Notes: generated by a model not told the origin, from the letters alone. 5,997 nucleotides of DNA from Candidatus Altarchaeota archaeon (GCA_026394745.1 JAPKXP010000084.1:1-5997); one strand, 5' to 3'; numbered from the stretch's first letter, positions 1 to 4,880 are shown. A program made the numbers and translations.

Positions 1-236
1 AACACGACATTCCTCCTCTTCCTAGCGAACTCCTTGTAGTCTACGCCGCCTACGCCGTGCTTCTCAAAGAAGGCTCTGGCTATGTCCTCAGCGGTCTTGC
101 CGTAATGGCGTTCCACGTCCTCCCGCAGGAAGTCGAGACCCCAACCTTCCTTTGTAACCTCCTTGAAGCCCCGCCAGTGCAGGTCCAGAAGGTCCACGAG
201 CGTCCCGTCCAAGTCGAAAATCAGCGCCTTAAGCAT
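1..236 (-). CDS. HAD-superfamily hydrolase, partial (C-terminal part outside window)
   Basis: The minus strand reads open from an ATG at 236 to the window edge, giving 78 residues that begin MLKALIFDLDGTLVD. This is HAD motif I, DxDGT, with the nucleophile Asp at residue 8 and the acid/base Asp at residue 10. The following helical stretch (about 17-78) fits the start of the alpha-helical cap seen in phosphoglycolate phosphatase or beta-phosphoglucomutase-like HADs. Such enzymes are cytoplasmic and hydrolyse small phosphate esters through an aspartyl-phosphate. Motifs II-IV lie beyond the window, so the substrate cannot be named. The start is supported by a TATA-like box centred about 29 bp upstream, implying a leaderless transcript. 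The gene is divergent from the GHMP gene at 282. Confidence 0.85.
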   Translation of the reverse strand, partial: MLKALIFDLDGTLVDLLDLHWRGFKEVTKEGWGLDFLREDVERHYGKTAEDIARAFFEKHGVGGVDYKEFARKRRNVV

Positions 237-241
237 GGTTC

Positions 242-250
242 CTATATATT
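242..250 (+). promoter_or_regulatory. TATA-like box for the GHMP gene
   Basis: CTATATATT lies about 35 bp before the ATG at 282 and would give a leader of roughly 8-10 nt. It overlaps the promoter region of the divergent HAD gene, so the two transcription units share about 45 bp of regulatory DNA. Inferred from composition and spacing. Confidence 0.4.
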
Positions 251-259
251 GTAGAGGAG

Positions 260-270
260 TTTAATATTAA
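260..270 (-). promoter_or_regulatory. TATA-like box for the HAD hydrolase gene
   Basis: The AT-only run TTTAATATTAA is nearly palindromic and is centred about 29 bp upstream of the minus-strand ATG at 236. That is the spacing expected when an archaeal transcript begins at or next to the start codon. No ribosome binding site precedes that ATG, which agrees with a leaderless mRNA. Inferred from spacing only. Confidence 0.45.
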
Positions 271-281
271 CGATATCCTAG

Positions 282-1238
282 ATGAAAGAACATTCAACTG
301 CTGTTGCCTATCCTGGCGTTCCAGTCGTGTTCGCGGAAGGCTTCCGCACTGTAGACGGGCGCAGGATTTCCATGCACGCTCACGCGAGCCTCGCCCTCAC
401 CGGAATAAGCCGGAACGTTAGGACTGAGACGAAGGCGACTTCCGCCGCGTCTGGTGTGGAGTTCACCGTCAACGGGAAACCACTCTCCGGCGAGCGTGGC
501 ATGGGAATTCTCTCCATCGTAAGCGAGATGCTGTCTAAGGCCGGGGTAAAATCTGGCGTCAAAATCGAGTCGACGAACTATGGAATACTGACCGGCAGCA
601 GCGACTCCGGGGCTGCTGCGCTGGCAGTCGCCTTGAACGGCCTTCTTGAACTCAACCTAACTCAAAGCGAACTTTGTGAATTCGGCAGGCTCGGCAGCGA
701 GACAGTCTACCGCAGCGTCATCGGCGGACTCAGCGAGTACGCGCTCGACGGAGGCGCAGTCAAGGTATCCCGGATTAAGACGGCAGCCGAACTCTCCGAC
801 ATCGCAGTTTACGGCGTACAATTCAACCTCCCCAGGCATACCGCCGACGACATACACTCGAAGGTGGTGTCGCACCCGTCGTACGCGGCCCGGACTGCCG
901 TAGCCGAAGAGCGCGTAAGGATAGTCAAGGAGTATTCCGGCAACCGAAACTTTGTCGGAATCCTCGAGCTGATGGAGTCTGAAGCGCGGGAAGTGCACGC
1001 GATGTTTGATGAAGCTGGCGTGCCGGTCCTCAAGCCGCAGATGAAAAAACTCTGCGATAGTATCGAGTCCATGCGAAAGAATGGGGTAAAGTGCTTCTGG
1101 AACGTCGCCGGCGGAAGCAGCGTCTACGCTTACACCCTGAAACGGTACTCTGAGGCTGTTGAGTCTGAACTGGAGGACAGAGGCTACCGCTTTATTCCAA
1201 TGCGGGTCGCAGGCCCTGCTGCAGTACTGGAGTCCTAG
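282..1238 (+). CDS. GHMP kinase of the diphosphomevalonate decarboxylase family; probable mevalonate 3-kinase or mevalonate-3-phosphate 5-kinase
   Basis: This 318-residue cytosolic protein has the architecture of the diphosphomevalonate decarboxylase branch of GHMP enzymes: a substrate segment near 30-45, an ATP-binding Gly/Ser loop at about 102-112 (ILTGSSDSGAA), the RSVIGG motif at 144-149 with the conserved Arg144, and a C-terminal loop at 274-282 (NVAGGSSVY). In true decarboxylases the C-terminal loop reads roughly DAGPN and the N-terminal segment contains KYWGK. By eye, the Asp falls on Val275 and the Lys on a hydrophobic residue near Phe17. Loss of exactly this Asp/Lys pair is reported for Thermoplasma mevalonate 3-kinase, which phosphorylates without decarboxylating. 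The loops (SGSSD-type, GGSxVY-type) also match my recollection of the Thermoplasma 3-kinase and 3-phosphate 5-kinase. I cannot separate those two activities. An in-frame TAG immediately before the ATG fixes the start. A GAGGAG at 254-259 is too distant (22 nt) to serve it. Confidence 0.78.
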   Translation: MKEHSTAVAYPGVPVVFAEGFRTVDGRRISMHAHASLALTGISRNVRTETKATSAASGVEFTVNGKPLSGERGMGILSIVSEMLSKAGVKSGVKIESTNYGILTGSSDSGAAALAVALNGLLELNLTQSELCEFGRLGSETVYRSVIGGLSEYALDGGAVKVSRIKTAAELSDIAVYGVQFNLPRHTADDIHSKVVSHPSYAARTAVAEERVRIVKEYSGNRNFVGILELMESEAREVHAMFDEAGVPVLKPQMKKLCDSIESMRKNGVKCFWNVAGGSSVYAYTLKRYSEAVESELEDRGYRFIPMRVAGPAAVLES

Positions 1239-1363
1239 ACTATCCTCAGCGCCTGCATAAGCGAGAATATCCCTATAATTATCGCTATAGCCATCACTAT
1301 CTTGTCGTGCGTGCACAGTCCTGCCTCGATTCGGCAGCCGCTCATAGGGCAAACTAGTGGCAT
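1235..1363 (-). CDS. 42-residue Cys/His-motif membrane microprotein
   Basis: This short minus-strand gene has an ATG at 1363 and a TAG at 1235-1237. The product begins MPLVCPMSGCRIEAGLCTHD and continues with a hydrophobic segment (about residues 22-38, KIVMAIAIIIGIFSLMQAL). Cys5, Cys10, Cys17 and His19 form a compact cluster that could bind a metal such as zinc, followed by one transmembrane helix and a very short tail. Support for a real gene: a TATA-like box about 30 bp upstream (1389-1396), a sharply biphasic composition, and an otherwise unexplained 260-bp gap. Its stop nests with that of the GHMP gene in one CTAG at 1235-1238. It is divergent from the MerP/MerT-like operon, so a metal-related role is an inference. 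I do not recognise a named family. Confidence 0.6.
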   Translation of the reverse strand: MPLVCPMSGCRIEAGLCTHDKIVMAIAIIIGIFSLMQALRIV

Positions 1364-1388
1364 CTCGCTTAACTATTTTACTAATCCC

Positions 1389-1396
1389 TATTAAAG
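1389..1396 (-). promoter_or_regulatory. TATA-like box for the microprotein gene
   Basis: On the minus strand this reads CTTTAATA, centred about 30 bp upstream of the ATG at 1363, which fits a leaderless or nearly leaderless transcript. No ribosome binding site is seen before the ATG. Confidence 0.45.
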
Positions 1397-1407
1397 TGTT
1401 CTTGCCG

Positions 1408-1425
1408 GGTATCGGTCCGGATACC
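1408..1425. promoter_or_regulatory. Inverted repeat GGTATC-N6-GATACC, candidate operator
   Basis: Two perfect 6-bp arms (GGTATC at 1408-1413 and GATACC at 1420-1425) flank a 6-bp spacer. The repeat lies between two divergent promoters: about 12 bp upstream of the microprotein TATA-like box and about 25 bp upstream of the TATA-like box serving the MerP-like gene. This is where a dimeric regulator could control both units. No regulator gene is in the window, so function is inferred from position and symmetry. Confidence 0.4.
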
Positions 1426-1450
1426 TGCTCTTTCAGACGAACCTGGCCCG

Positions 1451-1494
1451 TATTTATATCCACGCCCGCCCATTATATCAGCTTTAAAGGGGTG
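1451..1494 (+). promoter_or_regulatory. Promoter and ribosome binding site of the MerP/MerT-like operon
   Basis: A TATA-like box TATTTATAT (1451-1459) sits about 45 bp before the ATG at 1500, predicting a leader of about 20 nt. A purine-rich AAAGGGGTG (1486-1494) lies 5 nt before the ATG and could act as a weak Shine-Dalgarno site. An alternative TATA-like element is at 1473-1478. Confidence 0.45.
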
Positions 1495-1499
1495 TTTCC

Positions 1500-2033
1500 A
1501 TGGACGTTAAAGGATTGTCTGACAGTGTTCTTTCGGCGGCTGTTGTCGTCATAGCGTTGGCTGGCATAGCGGCGATATACTTCATGAACGCCGGCGTCAC
1601 GCCGGCCGTCAATTACGCAACGTCGACTACCCTCCAGGCTTCAACTTCCACCACGGCGACCACCTCAACCACGGTTTCTTCGACGACGATTCCGGCGCCG
1701 GCAATCGCAGTTTCTTCCACGACCGCCACAACATCGACCACTTCAACAACGCTCAACGTTCCCACGTCCACTACTCTTCCGCAGTACCTGCAAAAGTACG
1801 CAGGAAAAGGCTACCGCATAGCCTACATGGAAATCACTTTCTTCTGCCCGAGCTGCGTTCCCGCGGTCGCCGCGAACCTCCGGAACGAGCCTGGAGTGAT
1901 AGCGAAGAGCATGAGCTACCAGCAGAAGGTTTCCTGGGTGATATACGACCCGCGCGCCGTCAGGCTGGATGAAATCCTGATGATTTCAGGCGGCAGCGGC
2001 GAAGTCACCTTATTAAACGACGACGAGATTTAA
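1500..2033 (+). CDS. Membrane-anchored, stalked MerP/HMA-like metal-binding protein
   Basis: Three parts are visible in 177 residues: an N-terminal transmembrane segment (about 10-29), a Ser/Thr-rich low-complexity linker (about 41-92) and a C-terminal domain (about 103-172). The last domain resembles a heavy-metal-associated (HMA/MerP) fold: a beta strand ends in a CPSC motif (Cys116, Cys119), followed by a helix (VPAVAANLRNEPGV) and strands with VSWVIYDPRAV, matching the beta-alpha-beta pattern and the typical x-V-x-Y-D-P motif. HMA domains bind soft or transition metals through CxxC. The anchor and stalk place the domain outside the cytoplasmic membrane, probably O-glycosylated. The gene is 11 bp upstream of a MerT-like gene, the classical partner of MerP, so delivery of a metal ion to that transporter is inferred. 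The GMTC form usual before CxxC is replaced by TFFCPSC, and the metal is unknown. Confidence 0.75.
   Translation: MDVKGLSDSVLSAAVVVIALAGIAAIYFMNAGVTPAVNYATSTTLQASTSTTATTSTTVSSTTIPAPAIAVSSTTATTSTTSTTLNVPTSTTLPQYLQKYAGKGYRIAYMEITFFCPSCVPAVAANLRNEPGVIAKSMSYQQKVSWVIYDPRAVRLDEILMISGGSGEVTLLNDDEI
1620..1775 (+). repeat. Ser/Thr-rich stalk-coding low-complexity repeat
   Basis: This segment encodes about 52 residues made largely of Ser, Thr, Ala and Pro. The nine-residue unit STTATTSTT occurs twice (residues 50-58 and 73-81), with further STT triplets between. The codons vary between copies, so the repeat is conserved at the protein level more than at the DNA level, as expected for an extended O-glycosylated spacer. 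Confidence 0.7.
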
Positions 2034-2044
2034 TCTAACGTAGA

Positions 2045-2323
2045 ATGCCTGACGGGAAAAAGAACCTTTTGGAGGGCGCGTGGATTGCGCTGAAGGCCGC
2101 GTTCCTCGCGACGCTCTGTTGTAGCACGCCGCTGATACTCGCACCCTTGTTCATGATTCTAGGAATCGGAAGCGTGACGGCCGCACTCCGGATTCCGGCC
2201 TACAAGACATACTTCATCGCGTTGAGCGTCGCCTTCATGCTCGCATCAATATACCTGAACGTCAAGAACAGGAACAAGGGAGTCTGCAACGTCAAAACGA
2301 TATGCCAAGACACTCCGGAATAA
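2045..2323 (+). CDS. MerT-like small metal-transport membrane protein
   Basis: The 92-residue product has an N-terminal hydrophobic segment with a Cys-Cys pair followed by Pro (TLCCSTPLIL, Cys25/Cys26, Pro29), a Gly-rich second part (LGIGSVTAAL), another hydrophobic helix (about 54-71, YKTYFIALSVAFMLASIYL) and a basic segment leading to a second Cys pair (Cys81, Cys87). This order matches bacterial MerT: CC in the first helix, a helix ending in basic residues, then a cytoplasmic Cys pair. MerT normally has a third helix after that pair; here the protein ends five residues after Cys87, so it is a shortened version. It follows the MerP-like gene by 11 bp with no clear ribosome binding site, suggesting one transcript. 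The likely role is uptake of a thiophilic cation handed over by the MerP-like domain. Mercury is not proven, and no mercuric reductase is in view. Confidence 0.7.
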   Translation: MPDGKKNLLEGAWIALKAAFLATLCCSTPLILAPLFMILGIGSVTAALRIPAYKTYFIALSVAFMLASIYLNVKNRNKGVCNVKTICQDTPE

Positions 2324-2345
2324 AATAACGTGCACGGCAACCAAA

Positions 2346-2368
2346 AAACCAGACTAAAATCTGGGTTT
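2346..2368 (+). terminator. Imperfect hairpin downstream of the MerT-like gene
   Basis: AAACCAGA (2346-2353) can pair with TCTGGGTTT (2360-2368) with one bulged G and a 6-nt loop, just after the MerT-like stop and before the next promoter. It could help end the operon transcript, or it may be incidental. Archaeal termination usually relies on oligo-T, which is weak here. Confidence 0.3.
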
Positions 2369-2378
2369 GTATTTATCC
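2369..2378 (+). promoter_or_regulatory. TATA-like box for the lipoprotein gene
   Basis: GTATTTATCC is centred about 28 bp before the ATG at 2401, so the transcript should begin close to that ATG. This favours the ATG over an in-frame TTG six bases earlier (2395). No Shine-Dalgarno site is present. Confidence 0.45.
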
Positions 2379-2400
2379 TGTTGTCGTTCCATAATTGACT

Positions 2401-2913
2401 ATGAGGTTTGCGTTGGTTGCATTAGTTCTCGTGTTGGTGTTGTCTGGGTGTATTGGCGGGGATTCTAATTTGAATTCGACTACGTCGACTACGCTCTCGG
2501 AGTCGTCGCGGCTTCTTTATTTAATCGGTTCAAACGGCTCTTACCGTTGCTCGTTCAACGCGAGCGGTTTTCAGACTGACGCTTGGATGGGTTCCGGCAG
2601 GTTTAGGGCTGAGAGGAATGCTCCGATTGGAACGTTATATACGATAAACGACGGCGTGTGGGTGTATTCGTGGTTTTCCAGGGCGGTTTCCGGTGAAAAA
2701 TTCAGGGTCTCGGACTTGACTAACGTGTCAGGCGCCTTAGCCAAGGTGGTGGGCAAGTCGGTGTACGGCCCGTTCCAGAACGCCACGCAGGTGGAATGCA
2801 ACGCAACGGAAGTCCAGGACGGCCTCTTCACGCCGCCGTCGAACGTCTCCTTCACGGACTTGGGTCCGCTAATCAACCAGTTCAAGAATTCGCAGCAGCT
2901 GCGCCCGTCCTGA
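2401..2913 (+). CDS. Secreted lipoprotein of unknown function, rich in N-glycosylation sequons
   Basis: The 170-residue product starts with Met-Arg-Phe, a Leu/Val-rich signal peptide and a lipobox LSGC with Cys17 as the lipid attachment site, so it should be anchored on the outer face of the membrane. A short Ser/Thr linker (26-36) follows, then a globular region (about 38-155) with predicted beta strands and two cysteines (Cys50, Cys133) that could form a disulfide. Seven N-X-S/T sequons are present (Asn25, 45, 53, 108, 127, 134, 148). I recognise no family; the globular part recalls small beta-rich archaeal lipoproteins but no active site is evident. It ends 7 bp from the convergent Nudix gene. 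Codon choice in the first half (many T- and G-ending codons) differs from the C-ending preference of its neighbours. Confidence 0.75.
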   Translation: MRFALVALVLVLVLSGCIGGDSNLNSTTSTTLSESSRLLYLIGSNGSYRCSFNASGFQTDAWMGSGRFRAERNAPIGTLYTINDGVWVYSWFSRAVSGEKFRVSDLTNVSGALAKVVGKSVYGPFQNATQVECNATEVQDGLFTPPSNVSFTDLGPLINQFKNSQQLRPS

Positions 2914-2920
2914 AGGGCGT

Positions 2921-3343
2921 TCACTTGACGTGCCTTTCGAGGGCGTACTTTACGACGGGGTTGACGTTCTCCTGGCCGATTCTACACCACTTCAACTCCC
3001 CCTCGTGAGCCCACCTGGGGTCGGGCTTCAGTTCGCTCGAACCCTTTATGCTGCAGCTGAAAAGGTGGTTTAAATGGTAGTGGTCTAATACGGGATAAAA
3101 GAATGTCTCAAGAGGCTTCTTCAAGACCCTCACGTCCTCTGTCGAACCGCCGCCGTACACCATGACGTCGAGGCCGGTCTCCTCCCGGACCTCCCGGACT
3201 ATCGCGTCCTCGGGAAGCTCTCCGGAATCAACGTGCCCTCCGGGAAACCCCCACAAGCCCTTCCAAGGCTCCCTAGTCCTCTTCATCAAGAGAACCTTGT
3301 CCTCGCGGACAATCAACGCCGTGCAAGTCAACTCTACTCTCAT
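2921..3343 (-). CDS. Nudix hydrolase
   Basis: This 140-residue cytosolic enzyme has a complete Nudix box, Gx5Ex7REUxEExGU, at residues 36-58: G36, E42, then REVREETGL from 50. The Glu residues of REVREE bind the divalent metals. The family hydrolyses a nucleoside diphosphate linked to another moiety. The N-terminal strands (CTALIVREDKVLLMKR) and the loop before the box (WGFPGGH) resemble MutT/NTP-pyrophosphatase-like members. About 50 residues with an aromatic and His-rich stretch (TFFYPVLDHYHLNHLF) separate the box from the closing WAHEGELKW strand. The substrate cannot be assigned. The gene is convergent with the lipoprotein gene and divergent from mevalonate kinase. A TATA-like box about 29 bp upstream supports the start at 3343. 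Confidence 0.92.
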   Translation of the reverse strand: MRVELTCTALIVREDKVLLMKRTREPWKGLWGFPGGHVDSGELPEDAIVREVREETGLDVMVYGGGSTEDVRVLKKPLETFFYPVLDHYHLNHLFSCSIKGSSELKPDPRWAHEGELKWCRIGQENVNPVVKYALERHVK

Positions 3344-3350
3344 ACCCGAA

Positions 3351-3359
3351 TATTTTTAT
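3351..3359 (+). promoter_or_regulatory. TATA-like box for mevalonate kinase
   Basis: TATTTTTAT is centred about 32 bp upstream of the ATG at 3387, and only weak purine sequence precedes the ATG. This supports starting mevalonate kinase at 3387 rather than within the divergent Nudix gene. Confidence 0.5.
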
Positions 3360-3367
3360 GTTTACAA

Positions 3368-3376
3368 GATTATATG
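3368..3376 (-). promoter_or_regulatory. TATA-like box for the Nudix gene
   Basis: On the minus strand this reads CATATAATC and is centred about 29 bp before the ATG at 3343. It overlaps the expected transcription start zone of mevalonate kinase, so the two divergent promoters are interleaved within 43 bp. Confidence 0.45.
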
Positions 3377-3386
3377 TACTCTGAAG

Positions 3387-4322
3387 ATGGGCGAAGGACA
3401 CGGATACGGCAAGACTATCCTTTTCGGAGAGCATTTTGTGGTCTACGGGCTTCCAGCCATCGCTTCAGCGTTAGGAAGCAAGACCACCTGCATAGTCGAA
3501 CCGATTGAAGGCGGCTCCTACGAGCTTATCGACGAGCGGCCTGCGACTCCGGGATACAAGAAGGAGAAGTTCGACGAGCAGAAGGCGAGCATCGAGAACG
3601 TCTTCCAGGCCGCGGGACTGAGCACGTCCAAGAATCCAGTCAAAATCATTTTCGCGGGAGACCTCAAGGCGGCGTCCGGCGTCGGCGCCTCCGCCGCTTC
3701 ATGCGCGGCCCTCGCGCGCGCGTTGAACGACGAGTTCAAGCTGGGTTTCGACGACGCCAGGATAAACGAGATAGCATACGAGGGCGAGAAAGGCTACCAC
3801 GGAACGCCAAGCGGAATCGACAACACCGCGGCGGTCTACGGCGGCCTGATATGGTTCGTAAAGAACCTTTCCGGCGGCAAGAACACTATGGAACTCCTGA
3901 AGCTGAAAAAGCCCGTCGAGGTGGTGATAGGCAACACAGGCCTCACTTCATCCACCAAGGAAGTCGTCGGCGACGTGAAGAAGCTGAAGGAATCCAGGCC
4001 GCAGGAGTTCGACGCCATAACGCGGGAATACAACGAGCTCGCAGTCAACGCGAAAGACGCCCTGCTCGCATACGACACGCCCAAGGTCGGGGAGTTGATG
4101 AACCAGTGCCACAGGCTCCTGCAGAGGATAACCGTATCCTGCGTTGAGCTCGACCTCCTGGTCGACGCCGCAAGAAGCGCCGGAGCCTTGGGCGCGAAAC
4201 TGACCGGAACCGGACGCGGCGGACTCATGATAGCGTTGACTCCAGGACTCGAAGTGCAGGCCAAGGTCGCGAAGGCAATCGAGGACGAAGGATACTCCGC
4301 AATCAGGACTAAAATCGGATGA
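3387..4322 (+). CDS. mvk: Mevalonate kinase
   Basis: This 311-residue cytosolic GHMP kinase should phosphorylate the 5-hydroxyl of (R)-mevalonate with ATP, an early step of archaeal isoprenoid and membrane-lipid synthesis. Seen in order: motif 1, with Lys9 and GEHFVVYG at 14-21; the ATP loop AASGVGASAASCAALARAL (95-113); a Glu133 in EGEK; the GTPSGIDN segment (139-146) with the expected catalytic Asp145; and the Gly-rich motif 3, KLTGTGRGGL (271-280). The length is normal for archaeal mevalonate kinase. The frame stays open upstream to 3162, but that part lies antisense to the Nudix gene and has no kinase features, so the ATG at 3387 is chosen. In motif 3 the usual GxGGGG becomes GTGRGG, placing Arg277 in the loop. 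The gene is convergent with the WHy-domain gene, 29 bp away. Confidence 0.93.
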   Translation: MGEGHGYGKTILFGEHFVVYGLPAIASALGSKTTCIVEPIEGGSYELIDERPATPGYKKEKFDEQKASIENVFQAAGLSTSKNPVKIIFAGDLKAASGVGASAASCAALARALNDEFKLGFDDARINEIAYEGEKGYHGTPSGIDNTAAVYGGLIWFVKNLSGGKNTMELLKLKKPVEVVIGNTGLTSSTKEVVGDVKKLKESRPQEFDAITREYNELAVNAKDALLAYDTPKVGELMNQCHRLLQRITVSCVELDLLVDAARSAGALGAKLTGTGRGGLMIALTPGLEVQAKVAKAIEDEGYSAIRTKIG

Positions 4323-4351
4323 AGCGACGGCATCCTGGAATACCCCCCACT

Positions 4352-4846
4352 TCATGCTAATGTAATCTTCTCCTCGCCTTCTATCGGAATCTCTTTCACG
4401 CCCAGCAGCGGCAGTTCAACATAAGCCTTCCCGGAGACGCGCGCCCTGACCGCGCCAGTCTTTAAGACAGAAAGCACGTTCTGGAGCGCGGATGCCGTAT
4501 CAAGCCCGACTTCGGTCTTGAACGCCTTCCTTCCGTCCGCTGGAATCTCGACAGGCTCCTTCAATGCTCCGCTGCCCACCCGATTGTCGTTCACGTACAC
4601 CGTGTAGTCCGCGCCGACGACCTTTATCGGAATAATGTTGGGGTTGTAAGCCTCAAGCTCGGCGATGATGGTCACGTTCATAGGTATTTCGACGCCGAGC
4701 ACCGTAATACTGTCCTCCACGCGGTAGTCGACTCCGACAACCTTGACTTCGGGAGTCTTCGACACTCCCTGCCAGACGTAAAACACTCCGGCTGCCGTTA
4801 AAGCCGTCAAAACAATCAAGGAAAGAATCACGTAGCCTGCTTTCAT
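4352..4846 (-). CDS. Membrane-anchored LEA14/WHy-domain protein
   Basis: With the start at 4846 the protein has 164 residues: an N-terminal hydrophobic signal-anchor (about 3-25) followed by one domain (about 33-163). This domain has the WHy/LEA type 2 pattern: alternating strands, the NPN motif at 68-70 followed by IIPIKVVGADYTVYVNDNRV, then a Gly and an IPADGRK-type turn. WHy domains occur in plant LEA14 proteins and many archaeal proteins linked to desiccation or stress tolerance; their biochemical role is uncertain. The domain should face outward, and one sequon (Asn57) is present. A longer start at 4873 would add nine residues before the anchor. I prefer 4846 because a TATA-like box lies 30 bp upstream of it, inside the longer version, and because it gives a typical Met-Lys signal-anchor. 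It is convergent with mevalonate kinase. Confidence 0.8.
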   Translation of the reverse strand: MKAGYVILSLIVLTALTAAGVFYVWQGVSKTPEVKVVGVDYRVEDSITVLGVEIPMNVTIIAELEAYNPNIIPIKVVGADYTVYVNDNRVGSGALKEPVEIPADGRKAFKTEVGLDTASALQNVLSVLKTGAVRARVSGKAYVELPLLGVKEIPIEGEEKITLA

Positions 4847-4871
4847 TGCTAGTATACCTTTGAGCGCATCC

Positions 4872-4880
4872 ATAAAAGTA
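4872..4880 (-). promoter_or_regulatory. TATA-like box for the WHy-domain gene
   Basis: On the minus strand the sequence ACTTTTAT is centred about 30 bp before the ATG at 4846. If this is the promoter, the transcript starts near that ATG and cannot include the alternative start at 4873. Confidence 0.4.

Noticed and set aside
254..259. GAGGAG as ribosome binding site of the GHMP gene
   Set aside because: It is 22 nt before the only plausible ATG, too far for a Shine-Dalgarno site, and an in-frame stop lies just before the ATG, so no earlier start exists.
657..1463. Long minus-strand open frame (268 residues) opposite the GHMP gene
   Set aside because: It overlies a gene with clear GHMP motifs and also crosses the microprotein gene and the promoter region; its translation shows no recognisable domain and is best explained as an antisense shadow of GC-rich codons.
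2395..2400. TTG start for the lipoprotein six bases before the ATG
   Set aside because: It would add only two residues, and the TATA-like box spacing and the typical Met-Arg signal-peptide start both favour the ATG at 2401.
3162..3386. N-terminal extension of mevalonate kinase
   Set aside because: The in-frame extension is antisense to the Nudix box region of the convincing minus-strand gene and has no kinase features; the ATG at 3387 fits the family length and the promoter spacing.
3701..4355. Several overlapping open frames on both strands within mevalonate kinase
   Set aside because: All are alternative-frame shadows; their translations are Arg- or Ser-rich without motifs, whereas the mevalonate kinase frame carries all family motifs.
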